From NCBI GenBank assembly GCA_012845835.1, contig JABAKD010000016.1:20069196-20133195 (forward strand): a DNA stretch of 64,000 nucleotides. The letters run 5' to 3'. The notes under the pieces were generated by a model, which saw only the letters and a program-made list of their open reading frames with translations, ran no database searches and had not been told where the DNA came from. Each line of letters starts with the position of its first letter. The first letter of the stretch is position 1. Shown here in pieces: positions 49,101-57,485 of this stretch. The position numbers and the translations under genes are program-made. The stretch comes from Undaria pinnatifida. Lineage: Eukaryota; Sar; Phaeophyceae; Laminariales; Alariaceae.

Positions 49101-49761
49101 CCGCGGTAGCGGCAGCTGCAGTGGTAGCAGCGGCAGTCTCGGTAGCGGTAACTTCAGCCACAGTAGCGGCAGTGTCGGTGGCGGGGGTGGTACCAGCGGA
49201 AGCGGCGGCAACGATGGAGTCGTATCTTTCCATCGCCGGAATAAGCGGCGAACTCGCGGCAAAACGTCTTCGCGCTCGGGCGACAACTCGCGCCACCATC
49301 AACAAGCCGCGTTCCGAGACACAGGTGCCTCACGCCGACCCGCACACCAAGGAGATATGGCTCCTGCTCCTTCTGTTGCGAGGGCTTGTCCGAGAGTGGC
49401 TGCCGGTGGCGGCGGCAACTTCCGCGGGAGCGATGGTGGTGATGGCGTCAGTGTGACCGACAATGGGTGGCGCGGCGATGCCCGTTCCCTCCCGGCCGCG
49501 CCCAGTGCCGCTCGCCAGGTCGCGTGCACCAACAGCGGATGGCGTGGTCCGGATGTCCATTCTCAGCTACCCGTCGCGGCGTGCGGGTCCTTCGCCACCC
49601 AGGCGACGACGGTGGGTGCGGCTGTTTATTACCCCCGGCATGCTGGGCGCGAGGTACACGCTGGGTACGGTCGGCAAAATGGACACTGTGGGCAGGGTTG
49701 GTACGGCGGACCAGCCTGGCACGCTAACCGCGTGGGGTATGCTAACCGCGTGAGGCGATGA
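33474..49761 (+). CDS. Gene B: protein kinase with Gly-rich tail
   Basis: This is the duplicate of gene A, seen nearly whole. Proposed exons: 33474-33596, 35638-35976, 39352-39428, 40717-40863, 43333-43481, 43957-44126, 45194-45262, 46728-46826 and 47347-49761. All phases match, giving 1195 residues. Approximate positions: glycine loop GEGGSGCV 128-135, ATP-binding Lys in AMK 150, helix-C Glu 174, HND 248-250 with Lys 252 and Asn 255, DLG 273-275, PPE 293-295, Asp of DVFAF 309, Arg of SERP 407. Every residue needed for phosphotransfer is present. The tail (about 790 residues) has four SPR modules, Ala- and Gly-rich stretches and a basic patch, FHRRNKRRTRG. The first exon rests only on ATG, phase and donor, so the true start is uncertain. 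It is probably a soluble Ser/Thr kinase: I see no signal peptide or membrane segment. Confidence 0.8.
35638..35976 (+). CDS. Gene B exon: glycine loop and ATP-binding Lys
   Basis: After a long pyrimidine tract and CCACCACAG, the exon encodes an Ala-rich lead, then PPGMVLGRVLGEGGSGCVRM and LGFTGAMKTLKA, before GTGAGA. GxGxxGxV with an AMK lysine 15 residues after its Val is the standard kinase beta1-beta3 arrangement. The preceding segment AIRSWFPGKYHHACVERARA has no recognised domain. Confidence 0.8.
36078..36135 (+). pseudogene. Partial copy of glycine-loop exon end
   Basis: The text TLGITCTMKTSKAV followed by a donor-like GTGAAA is a diverged copy of DLGFTGAMKTLKA|GTGAGA, about 145 bases downstream of the real exon end. 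Only the exon 3' end and donor are duplicated, so it lacks the glycine loop. Confidence 0.65.
36160..36440 (+). repeat. SINE-like element, second copy
   Basis: The same family as 27195-27485: GAGTTCGAGCCCCCCCGAGT (B-box-like), GCGCGAGAGCGTGAGTTAGC, GATGCGCGATAAAACGTTGA and ACTACGGCTTGTCCAG. It lies in intron 2 of gene B, same orientation. Confidence 0.7.
36700..36885 (+). repeat. Interspersed repeat Y in gene B intron
   Basis: Contains GTGTACCTACAGAGGCCATG, then GTAGCAGTTTCATCTTTTTC and TTTTTGGGAGAG, and ends CGGTACACCTCCATTCTGCC, which parallels GTGGTGCACCTCTGTCG at 29338. Confidence 0.65.
37222..37432 (+). repeat. GGTGAT/GGTGGT microsatellite
   Basis: About 210 bases of GGTGATGGT units with some GGTCATGGT variants near the 3' side. 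All frames are open because of composition; no exon evidence. Confidence 0.95.
38117..38655 (+). repeat. Direct copy 1 of helix-C exon plus upstream intron
   Basis: It aligns in the same order with 38852-39440: ACACCGATCTTGCACTACGC, TTCTCAGTCGAGCTGGAGCT, ACATATTCTCGAATGAA and TGTGGTTACTTGATCATCTA. Its 3' end (about 38572-38651) is a helix-C exon copy ending ATGGAAGTCCTGATCAA, but one base is missing before GAGATGG, which breaks the frame relative to the reversed copy. I call the exon copy non-functional. Confidence 0.8.
38662..38851 (-). pseudogene. Inverted helix-C exon copy plus intron
   Basis: The minus strand has an acceptor-like ATCCAACCAG, an 80-base open copy ending MGMFAEMEVLIK, and a donor-like GTGACC at the exon end. 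The upstream minus-strand intron (GACATGCTGGATGTGTTGTA, GTGCGTGTGCCCTTCCCAAT) matches the plus-strand intron before 38560. It is intact as an exon but cannot be spliced into gene B unless the segment is inverted. Confidence 0.8.
39352..39428 (+). CDS. Gene B exon: kinase helix C
   Basis: After CATCTAACCAG the exon reads GGDGDTSRATGFGRMGLFAE, then MDVLI, ending in phase 2 before GTGAGG. It joins in phase to the hinge exon (R-MPDHPHI). The Glu is the expected partner of Lys 150. This is the last of three copies and the only one with a good donor, correct frame and correct orientation. Confidence 0.8.
40164..40545 (+). repeat. Two-copy tandem duplication, ~205 bp
   Basis: Units at 40164-40360 and 40372-40545 share ATATTGTGCTGTGCTGTGGT, CTTGCGGCGGTGCCACACGC, a GCTTTTACTGTGCTGTGCTT block and ACAGTCTTCCTTGCCTCC. 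Unit 1 has an extra CATCATGTGTTGCGC. GTGCTGTG-rich text also lies in the matching gene A intron (1080-1240). Confidence 0.9.
40717..40863 (+). CDS. Gene B exon: kinase strands beta4-beta5 and hinge
   Basis: After CCGTTCGTAG it encodes MPDHPHINQALGI, YPLADGDLLEDIAKR and MVESEVMR before GTGAGG. It is 147 bases with phases 1 and 2, as in gene A 1381-1527. The pair is most alike at HPHI, YPLADGDLLE and MVES. Confidence 0.85.
41060..42520 (+). repeat. Tandem repeat cluster with long poly-C runs
   Basis: At least four units begin with CCGTCA(G/C)ATTTATCCCC and GGATTTATAGTTTCCGCGCA and contain poly-C runs of 15-25 bases (near 41139, 41524, 41661, 41771, 41979-42050 and 42118). GATATCACCTCATTATC and CACCACACGTATAACAA blocks recur between units. 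The last unit is the twin of 21966-22440. It lies in the gene B intron before the catalytic exon; gene A lacks it there. Confidence 0.85.
42991..43140 (+). repeat. TTG microsatellite
   Basis: TTG repeats broken by TTTGTTGCTGTTTG and TATTTGTTG variants, in the same intron of gene B, ending about 190 bases before the catalytic exon. Confidence 0.95.
43333..43481 (+). CDS. Gene B exon: catalytic loop and DLG
   Basis: After TTCCTTGCAG it reads LVIEGGTGASCMHDNGYVHN, then DIKAENILVF and KIADLGLAR, before GTGAGC. All catalytic-loop residues are kept. HND replaces HRD in both paralogues, so the change predates the duplication. There is no intronic palindrome of this exon in gene B. Confidence 0.85.
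43957..44126 (+). CDS. Gene B exon: PPE and DVFAF segment
   Basis: The acceptor is formed at the end of an ACAACA run (CAACAACAG). The exon reads GGTFGGTPPEAMQG and HPSQDVFAFAHM and ends before GTGAGT. Length and phases match gene A 6065-6234. The AAC run adjoining the acceptor is specific to gene B (gene A has AAACGAAACCAACAG). Confidence 0.85.
44190..44490 (+). repeat. TAGGG pentamer array, long allele in gene B
   Basis: About 290 bases of GTAGGG/TAGGG-type units with variants, immediately after the PPE exon of gene B. The same intron of gene A has only about four units (6283-6305, then CTAAGGGT). Both are followed by TGGA(A/G)GAGG, so the position is homologous. It is telomere-like but has a five-base period. 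Confidence 0.9.
44520..44695 (-). repeat. tRNA-like (Val-like) pseudogene or SINE head
   Basis: The minus strand of 44590-44695 has TAGCTCCGTGGTCATGG (fits an A box), a CTTACAA anticodon-loop-like string (anticodon UAC would be Val) and GGAGTTCAAATAACCCC (B-box-like). A second T-arm-like string, GGGGTTCAAATCCCCGC, lies at 44534-44550, minus strand. The arms are too degraded for me to fold a convincing cloverleaf, so I call it tRNA-derived, not a working tRNA gene. Confidence 0.5.
45194..45262 (+). CDS. Gene B exon: short C-lobe exon
   Basis: Sixty-nine bases, phase 0, after CAACGTTAG: LCMTADDKRRLVAMDAESAR, then IYI, before GTGAGT. The equivalent in gene A is 7115-7183. Confidence 0.8.
45733..45855 (+). 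repeat. Short tandem repeat, ~56-bp unit
   Basis: About two and a half units of GCTAGTACTGTATACGGTAG followed by AGGGGTCCCC and AGGGGCGACCAAG, in a gene B intron. The two full copies are almost identical, which suggests a recent event. Confidence 0.85.
46255..46690 (+). repeat. TTGACC hexamer array, long allele in gene B
   Basis: More than 60 hexamers of TTGACC, TTGACA and CTTGGCC type, ending about 40 bases before the acceptor of exon 46728. Higher-order blocks recur (CATTGACATTGACCGTGGGC appears four times), so both hexamer slippage and larger unit duplication took place. Gene A has about 80 bases here. Confidence 0.9.
46728..46826 (+). CDS. Gene B exon: C-lobe exon, 33 codons
   Basis: After GCCGCGCGCAG it reads EYMTIRNLTVPSFRGAVLNP and ends QFQHMSHE before GTAAGAACC. 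It has the same length and phase as gene A 8068-8166. Confidence 0.85.
47347..49761 (+). CDS. Gene B last exon: subdomain XI plus Gly-rich tail
   Basis: The exon follows TTTTTTCAAG and opens LIQLIDPALAVNPSERPSMQ, which closes the kinase domain, then GMIGLYGRQLKFEKTSS. The tail keeps the order seen in gene A: Ala-rich segment, Gly-rich segment, SPR modules (near 48581, 48698, 48783, 48885), NHLAEW, Ser/Gly tract, FHRRNKRRTRG, HHQQAAF, and a Tyr/Gly end that finishes RVGYANRVRR. It is about 165 residues longer than gene A, largely through an extra stretch at 47690-47930 containing RVRRLPPGL and VQRLPPGL, and one more SPR module. Stop TGA. Confidence 0.85.
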   Translation, partial: LIQLIDPALAVNPSERPSMQQLLRGMIGLYGRQLKFEKTSSAAVAPAAAAPVSGAPSATEALAVGAIAALPGVVGLPAEEAAAGGAASAVVSATVAAAAIPASHARHAGDVPPTLAVAKEDAAPKETARVRRLPPGLFGDVGSVGGGGGDCGAEDGGTASGGIFPTPAVATADTAPYGTATVQRLPPGLLVADSGGASLPAPNPAATAAAITTTTASAATVITATATVIVDRGDGAVSYPRSEGNTTTPAVTSGAIGDTGKGAAGSYDASGGGNGGGAHADGYAVQGSAPEPAMERVTKGSTARINAVDGGTAASETATGHFGFPRHAPTPHVKVPPSPTPLVRRQADGFPQVVHAGSSTPFREERSSDGSDTCGNTFGGGDGDGDEGVCVTPSTVSWVAGEIWGGAGGGRTSCSPRLARDGGWGEEGGGDGDGGRWGEREGPACGGGGETTSRPRPASEGGWGGGGNGGGGERVGGAETSWSPRSARDGGWGVEGGDGCGEKGGVWDGGQGAPYSPRLARAAAIAPDRRRHHQHHYHHHQETTANGNAAHSTRHAAARTSTSSQNHLAEWKSPKGSGHGSGYHRRGSGSCSGSSGSLGSGNFSHSSGSVGGGGGTSGSGGNDGVVSFHRRNKRRTRGKTSSRSGDNSRHHQQAAFRDTGASRRPAHQGDMAPAPSVARACPRVAAGGGGNFRGSDGGDGVSVTDNGWRGDARSLPAAPSAARQVACTNSGWRGPDVHSQLPVAACGSFATQATTVGAAVYYPRHAGREVHAGYGRQNGHCGQGWYGGPAWHANRVGYANRVRR

Positions 49762-52320
49762 GCGTGCGCTGTTTTTTAGAGAGGACGCGGGGGAGGCGGT
49801 GTCGTGCTGGGTATCTGACCGGAGGAGACGGGTGGAGTATTTGGGGTGGTGATGGTTTCGCTCCTTTGCCTGCTGTGCCGCTTCTTGGAAAGAGCGTCGT
49901 TGGGGGAAATGGGGCAGGGCGTGGAAGGGTGGCGGGGTGGGTAGGTGTTGAGTTTGACGGTGGTGAATAGCCCCCCCCCCCCCCGCCCCATGCTCTCTTG
50001 GGTGGGACTTGTCACAACAGCGGCAGTGGTAGTGTCGTGTGGAGCACGGCGTGTTTGGTGCGGGATTTTTGTGCTCCAAGCCACGTTCCAGGGTATGGTG
50101 GTCGTGGCTGATGGCGAACTGTAGCAGTAATGGTGCTGTATAGCACCCCCGCGGCCAGCGCTCGACGGTCGATCGTCGTACAGCAATCCCTTCCCTAGCC
50201 CCTTCACCCGGTTCTGCTCGCTGTCGAGCCGCGCGCCCTATTGCATGGGCAGCCCGCGTTTGGTTTTCGCGTGGAGTCCTGGCGGGCGGTTGTTGGCTGT
50301 GTGATGGGTGTAGAGAGAAGCAGCGTGAAGTCTGGCTCGTCCGTCTCTATCCCCTGTCGCACATGCGGTACAACTTGCCGCGATTTTGGTTGTTGGTCAG
50401 ACAGACTTCGTCACATTTAGTGTTTTTTTGAGTGGTGGTTTTTATTGTTACGTGGCGCATCTACTTGGCCATCATTGCAGCAGAACTTGTGCGTGATACA
50501 AGAAAATGTCAGAGGTACCGGCGGAAGTGTCATCGTCGTTTCTCGTTCTTGGCTTGGACCCTTGAGTTTTGGGCACTGATTGCGCCTGCCCCTGCGGCAG
50601 CTAGGTCGGTGCCAGCTATTGGTCGGTGGTGTTCGGTTTACGCCGCTCGTGAGCAGTTTTAGTAGGGCCCAAGATGTGTGCGATCGGGAGCGTTTAATGC
50701 GTGGATAGACGTGCGTATATTCGAGCAAAACGTTTAAGCACCCCCCCCCCCCCCCCTCGAGCGGAATCTGTGCTATGATAGCGTTGTTGGTTTTGGCGTA
50801 CAGTACAGATGGCTTGGATCCCGGGAGCAGCGTCAGACACGTTTTTTTAAATGTACTTGCTGTTGAAGTAATAGGAGGATGTATGATAGAGCTCGATTTA
50901 GGCAAAGCTTCCTAAAAACAAAAAAGAGTCGTAGTGCATGTAATGTTTATGGTGTATAGGCATTTGCATCGTTGAAAGACTCCCGTCGTACGTACATAGC
51001 ATTACAACAAGTTTATGCTAAAGTAAAAAAAAAGGGGTGTGTGAGGGAGGGAGGGAGGGAGTGGCGTAGAAGTTGGTTGGTTGGTTGATTGGTTTGTTGG
51101 TCATGTCTTGGTGGTGCTGAAAGAGTGCTAGAATATCGCAGTTCTTACGTGCGTTGTGTGGATACATTTGGACATATCTTGTCCCATGCGTGGTGTCGAA
51201 ATGCTGTCGTTGCTGTTTGGTGGGGAATAACTTCCAGGTATTATTGAGTTTATTGTACTAGCGTACTTCCTACTGAAATATTCAAGATAGACAGAAATAT
51301 TGGGACCGTTGGTGGTATTACTATGAATACACATCGGTCCTTGCGTTGCCGTCGAGACTGATATAGGGGAGGGGGGTTATTAAAATATTCAGATGTCCGA
51401 AGGTCTAAAACACTGCTGTGACATCGTTGGACTGAGTTACTGCTTTTTTACCATTGCCCCGCTATAGATGGTGAAGAGCGATAGGACGCAGCTTTTACTG
51501 GTAGCAAAAGTCTTCTTCTGTGGCCAACAAACAGAAGAGGGTGTTGTGTTGTTCCAGTTCCCAATAATACTAAATTACTCAAATGGTGCTGTCAATGGAT
51601 AAGGGGGGTAGGTAATGATTATGCCGTGTTCCTGCACTCCCTCGTGACCCTTGTTTTTTTTTTCTTAATTGAACGTAGCCGAGGCAGGGTTGGGCGAGCT
51701 CAGACTCGCCATGCGACTTGTAGCAAGCAGAATGTGCGGGAGGGCGAGGGCGAAGGTGAGGGCGAGGGGGGGAAACTCACTCGCCTAGCGTAAAATCAGC
51801 TACTTTTAATTGGCTGATCGCTTATTTCTGACTATCATCTCTCGCAATAACTAATACCAAGCTGAACGGACGAAAATATAGTGGCCGTTGGGGCATGAAC
51901 TTGAGCACAAAACGGCCCTTACGTTTTCTTCCTGAGTGGTGTGTATCGTAGCTGTTTTAGCACGATATATTTCACAGACATATCTGGTATGGGCATGCAG
52001 CCATCAATGCGTGTAGACATACAGTCGTTCAGACAGGCCTACAAGCATATCTATCTACCAATATCGCGTGTACGTGCGAAAGAAGATATGGTCCTGGCGC
52101 GGACGAAGAGAAAGGCTGGTAGTGGCGGCACGCTGAGACACGCGTGGCACTGGTGGCAAGCGGTTTCTCGCCCGTACTTGTTCGTGACGAGAGGTTCGAC
52201 TGATTCGATGCACCGGGGTCAGAGCGGTAAATCCCTTGGTTCGAGGAACGCGAGGGGTGCGCAGGGTAGCGGGGGGGGGAAGGGGATCGGGGCAGCGGCT
52301 GGCCGTACGCTGTAACGCCG
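49762..52320. other. 3' flank of gene B, homologous to gene A flank
   Basis: Contains the counterparts of 11035-13260: GCTGGGTATCTGACCGGAGG, TATTGGTCGGTGGTGTTCGG, AAGATGTGTGCGATCGG, AGTGCTAGAATATCGCAG and GTGGTGTCGAAATGC. No open reading frame is shared between the two flanks, so this is UTR and intergenic DNA. Confidence 0.7.
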
Positions 52321-52639
52321 ATGATGATGGAAGATAAGCAATACTGTTCAAAAACCTGATGAAGATATCCGCACGTTCGCCGTGAGGAGGAGCGGTGTCG
52401 TGTGAATGCTCCATGAAACGAATCGGGCTGCTGTGGACAGCCTGGGCAAGACGCCTCAAGATGTTTTTAACCAGGCATTACGTGTCTGGTAGTGGCCTAT
52501 TCGCCTTGAAAATATTCATTGTGCTTTTTGGTCGACTACCTGACGTTCTGCTGCACTCGAGCAACAGCCACGGGTCTCTATACTACATCTCCTTCTCATG
52601 ATATAATTTAGTGCCCCTCAGGAACCGCCGCCGCGACTC

Positions 52640-52740
52640 TATCTCTCTCCCTGCCTCCCTCCCTCCATCCTCCTTTCCCTCCCTACCCCCCCCTCTCCCT
52701 CCCTCCCTCCCTCCCTCTCCCTCCCCCCCCCCCCCCCGCT
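52640..52740 (+). repeat. CCCT-rich pyrimidine tract
   Basis: Tandem CTCCCTCCC-type sequence ending in a C15 run. It is parallel in position to the pyrimidine tracts at 13525-13630 and 13820-13890 in the A flank. Confidence 0.85.
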
Positions 52741-53934
52741 ATTCGACGCGTGCTACGGTAGGATAGCCCCTAAACGTTACGAAGGCTCTTCACTTTAGCA
52801 TCTCTATACCCCACCCACCAGCCGACATTCAAAACAATGTTAGTCTAAGCCCGGTTAAAACTCTCAAGAAAGATGGGTAACTAACGAATAATAAAATAAC
52901 ATACATATTGTATCAGCATATACTGAGCAGCTCCTCAGTTGGGTAGCCCCGCCCTGTCGGTGCTAAAAGTTCGGGATCTATAATAAGTAATCACCGCAGC
53001 ACAGCTTCTCTCTCCCCCCTCCCCATCCGTCGCCCGCCCCTTCGTGCCCCCCCCCCATTATCCCCCGGCCCCTGCTTTAAACCTCCCCGCGGGTTTAGCG
53101 TCTGCAACCCCCCGATGAGAGCGCACATAGTCAGCTAGTAGGTGTGGTATCGATCGGGTCCCAATAATGTTTACGCCGCCTCCCGCCTCCCTATCATAAC
53201 CATGCTACGGTTAGGGCGGTGGTGCACGTAGTGGATTTTGAGGCTCCTCCTCCTCTTCATTTGACCCTATACTTGTACCCCACCCAAAAAGCGAATTTAA
53301 CAGGAAAAAAAGGACAACCAACCCCATGGCCTATATACTAATAAACCAAAAATAACGTAAACAAACACGGGAGGTATTCCCAAGGTAGAATAGTGGGTAC
53401 GGTAGTACTAGTACTAGTTCCTAAGCTGAGCAGCCACCCGCGCCATCCTTCATGGATATTTTGGTCTAAAATATGCCGCCACTATCGTAGCCTCCCCCCC
53501 CCCCCCTCCCCCGGCTCCGAAACGCCACTCCTGCGGCATGCGGAAAGGGGACGGGGCTGGTTCATAACCTACTGGCCAGCACACGCCTGCAGCCACTCTA
53601 GCTGCAGAGAGAGAAGTGAAACATCGAAAAGCGAACAGCTGCAACCACCTTTGTTCGGGGAGCAGGTCAAAGTAATAGTGAAAACACAACAACGAGGAGC
53701 GTGATCGTATCAAAACGAACCGTCTTTGAATGAGAAGAAGAGCGTTACAGCTGCACAAGTGCCATCATCGTGCCACGCGCCCATTGTACACTCCCTTGTG
53801 CCGCATTTGGGGCACGTCCCGTACCCCTCCCTATAGCCCGGACTGCTTCGTGTGAACGATGCGGTAAATCATGGTCATATGATGTATGATACCACTTGTT
53901 TTAGTTATTTTCCCCTCCAGAACCTGGGGTTGTA

Positions 53935-54320
53935 ATGTCAACACAAGAACGACAAAAAATGTCAAAACTTGTTCCCTCCGGAGCCCCAAAGGGTTCGCAA
54001 GGTCAACACAAGGGGAACAAAAAAAGTGTCGTGCTGGGTGGGGCATGGTTGGCAAAGTCGAGAACGCCTGCCAGGAAACCAGCACCCCGTACGTCACATA
54101 TTTATGCCACGAACGAGAAGGGGTAGCATACAAATGTCCATGCATATTACCACCAGGCACGTCGTACCACGAACGAACGCGGTAACACCTACCTGCAAGC
54201 AGACCAGCACCTCGCAAGTCGTACTGCTGTATATGCCACGAAGGAAGGCGGTAACACCTGCAAGCAGACCAGCACCATGCATCGGACCATGAACGTACGC
54301 GGTAACGCGCAACAGTCAGT
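53935..54320 (+). repeat. Minisatellite, copy in B flank
   Basis: Tandem degenerate units with ACGAACGAACGCGGTAACAC, CTGCAAGCAGACCAGCACC and CGTACCACG, the same blocks as 14540-14905. It marks the right end of visible homology between the two duplicated segments. Confidence 0.75.
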
Positions 54321-54344
54321 CCTACCTGTTAAGGAATTAGACTA

Positions 54345-54720
54345 GTGGGGTATTAGTCTGTTTGACCACTTGCAAAAGGTTAACCAATAGCTTACCCAAA
54401 CTAAGCCTTATAACACTGTCCCCCCCTGAAACGGCGGGATAGCAGGTCGACCGGATATACGGCGGACCTCTGTCAATATCCAAGCCGTTTCATTTCCTGG
54501 GGATACCAAGGAGAGTATTTTTTAAGTTCGACATGGGGAAAATCTGAAAAGTTTATTGTTGTGGATGGTGGGGATCAAACCCACGACCCAAAAACCCATG
54601 GTCCTGCCGACGACGCCATTTTTTAGGGTTGTTAGTGTGGTATTATTAGTCCGTTTGACCACTTGCAAAAGGTTAACCAATATAATAGCTTACTCAAACT
54701 AAGCCTTGTAACATACCGCA
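54345..54720. repeat. Direct repeats around a tRNA-like insert
   Basis: Two 75-80 bp direct copies (54345-54420 and 54637-54720) share GTTTGACCACTTGCAAAAGG, TTAACCAATA, TAGCTTAC and CAAACTAAGCCTT. Between them the minus strand has TGGCGTCGTCGGCAGGACCA and GTGGGTTTGATCCCCACC, which resemble A and B boxes. This could be a small terminal-repeat element or a duplication around a SINE head; I see no coding sequence. Confidence 0.6.
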
Positions 54721-54754
54721 GTTGTTGGGACCAATTTCCGCTATCAATAATGTA

Positions 54755-55005
54755 AGACTAAATGACGATTACAACAATATCATCGGCCACACGAATCAGC
54801 GCTTTAGTTTGAGGAGCCTTAATTGGTACCCCACGCCCAAAGCCTGTTTTTTTGTTGTAGTGAACTGAAAATTCAACCCGATGCACGAACCCATGACCTC
54901 GGTATGCCAAAGAAAGGACATATTGATAGTGCGAAACAATGATGACATCATTTTTTTTTTGACGATTTGGGTTAAGGAGCCCCGTCATTAACGACGCCTT
55001 CACGA
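54755..55005 (-). repeat. Interspersed repeat Y, inverted copy
   Basis: The minus strand carries TTAATGACGGGGCTCCTTAA, CATACCGAGGTCATGGGTTC and TGCATCGGGTTGAA, which parallel the copy at 29140-29260. A further decayed inverted copy is at 56810-56960. Confidence 0.65.
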
Positions 55006-56580
55006 CTGGAAACCCGTTAATGAGGACAGCATTACTTGTAATTAGTATAGAGACGGGTTAAGGACCCCCGTCATTGAGAAACCGAACAAAATTACCATAA
55101 GGCGCTACCTCTATCTATCTTTTACGCCGGAGTATTATGTAGCGCGCGTCGTTCCATTGGTCAACCTTTAAGGCGTGGTGTGACCAATAATAATAGCGAT
55201 TTGAACTATTTTTTTTCCCCTTCAAAAAATAATTGTACCCACGGATTTTTTTTTGTTGCGACAGATGACGGCCGTCGAGTTAGTGTGCGATATCATTGCA
55301 GCTTGTTCCAAATAGCATTATTAACCCTCCCCTTGGGAAATTCAGTCGCCAAAAATTGACAGAAACAAACAAACAAACAAACAAACAAAATAACTGACGA
55401 TTTACGGCACCGACCGCATGATGATGAGGCAACCCGAGGTGCTGGTTGGTGTTGAATCACATACATGTATGTGCTCAAAACATGCGACGCGGGAAAGCTG
55501 TGAGGCAAGCGTGGGGTCATCACGATACTCGGATTGCCTCAAGCTTCTCCTGAATTAGACGCTTTTTAATTGGATCACGCTCGTCGGCATTTGGTCTGTA
55601 TACTATTATCAAGATATAATTAAGTCCCAAGGGGATTAAATTGGTTTTCTGTTTTGTCTTATCGTGGACGCTCGTAAACCGGGTACCCCATCTTAAACCA
55701 TTATGGAGACCTCAGATGGGAAAAAAATGACGATCACTTGCACATAGCTGACGATTATTGATAGGACCAGCCACACTATGTGAAGCAGCGCCAACCGTCA
55801 AGTCCGGAGATGATGTTTTCTATGCCAGACGGCAATGCACGGACGGGGGGCTGCACGACACGCGTGTGTGTGCATGATGAGCATGGGTTTTCGTGGGTGC
55901 ACGATTTTTTCCGAATCTAAAAGGACCAGTCAGCTGCCTTGTTGTGTTTTGTTCCGACCGGATGATACGTAGTGGATGCTCAGCTATTAATGCAAGGAGA
56001 GCTTTGCAATCTGCCCGTGATATATCGGTCGTGCGTACTCGTGAAGGATTGACGCTAGGAGACCGCGATGTGACTGGCCCCTTGACTGACCGCCCCCCAC
56101 ACTCATAGTGACACGTTAACAAAGACGCGCTAGGAGGCCGCGATTTGACTGACTCCTTGACTGACCGTCTCCCCATACTACTAATAGTGGCATGCTATAC
56201 TTGTGGGTGCACCTCAAAAGGAGCTAACAACTACATTTGCTTTTTTGGAGCCAAACATATTGTTGATCGAACTACCTACAAGGGTGCAATCCTACACGCG
56301 AGCGCAATCCTATGCGGAAGCGTTTTGCGTGCAATCTCGGCTTTTTTCGCGGAACGACCTCTACAAATGGTCACTTTGGTGCCTCAAGCTGGCCCAGGCC
56401 TCGCCCCCCCCCCCTCATTCATGAATGTCATGCCGTTGCCCAGTTATTCGTAAACCTTGGAAGGTGGCGGCTGACGGACGCGTGCCAAGCACCTACTTAT
56501 TCTGCCTAGGGCTCCTCATTCGATGAACTCCATAGCTCATCCGACAGCCGCCGTTTGAGAAACAACCATACGCTATTGCT
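55005..56580. other. No gene recognised
   Basis: Holds an AAAC/CAAA run (55364-55389) and a direct duplication near 56050-56175 (GGAGACCGCGATGTGACTGG against GGAGGCCGCGATTTGACTGA, each followed by a TTGACTGACCG block). Short frames show no conserved motifs. Confidence 0.5.
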
Positions 56581-56584
56581 ATAC

Positions 56585-56960
56585 AACGGCAGCTTGCGCT
56601 GCCGGGGTTGTAACGAAGACCACTGATAGGGACAGCTTACGCTATACCTACAATGGGACCCGAAGGGTGCGCCAGCTAGCGTTGGGCTGCGAAAGCAACT
56701 GAGTTAAATCGACATACGACGCGTATGAAAATACGTGGAAGTGTGGTGAGCTAAAGCTATATTTTTCCCCATCCGCCGGAGGATAAAAAAAAAAAAAAAG
56801 CTATTCATACCTACCCGATGCACAATACCACGAGCGAGACATCCAACGGATGGCATATTCAAATACGCATCGGACCCAAAGCTATACATGGGCAGCCAGC
56901 CCCTCAGATGAAGTTGAAAGCTCGGTCCTCGAGAAAGGTTTAGGCTCAAAAGTGAGACTC
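56585..56960 (-). repeat. Repeat X plus repeat Y, third location
   Basis: AGCTTGCGCTGCCGGGGTTG, AGCTAGCGTTGGGCTGCGAA, AATACGTGGAAGTGTGGTGA and CCATCCGCCGGAGGAT repeat the 25765-25975 copy in the same orientation. CCCGATGCACAATACCACG then starts an inverted repeat-Y relic. Confidence 0.75.
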
Positions 56961-57485
56961 TAACCACCGTACGAGCACCGCAGCTCGACAACAGTCGATT
57001 TTTTCTTTGTTCTCTTTGGCGCTTCCCCCTCGGATGCATAGTCAATGATCAAATGACCAAGGCAAGCAACAAATGAGTATCCCTCCCCCCCCTCCCCCGG
57101 ATGCGCACCGCACCGACGCCGCGCTCCCTTGCCCGTGGCATATCTGGCCATCACAAACAGAGGTGGGCAGTTACCCCCCCTGCGCTGAATCTAGCACCAC
57201 AACATGTGAAACGCGGCGGGTACCGCACCGGCGGTTCTTCAGGGAGCGCCACGACACTGCTGGCAGACCCAAGCAGAGCGGGTGCCCCCACCTCAATCGC
57301 AACCACTACCGCACCCGCGGTGCTTTACCGTTTGACGAAAACTCCTTGTCGTGTACGCAAATTTTCTCGCCAAGCATGATTCACAATCCTTCCTGCGGGA
57401 GGAAGCCGAAGGCTGCGATTCGACCATGAGGCTCGATTGCAGCGGCGGCGGCGGTAGCGGTAGTTTTCTCCCCCGACCAACTGTC

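Noticed and set aside
48608-49456. 282-codon open frame overlapping the last exon of gene B in another frame
   Set aside because: It follows from the repetitive GGN/GAN composition. The gene A tail has no matching frame of similar length, whereas the main frame is conserved and continues the kinase domain.
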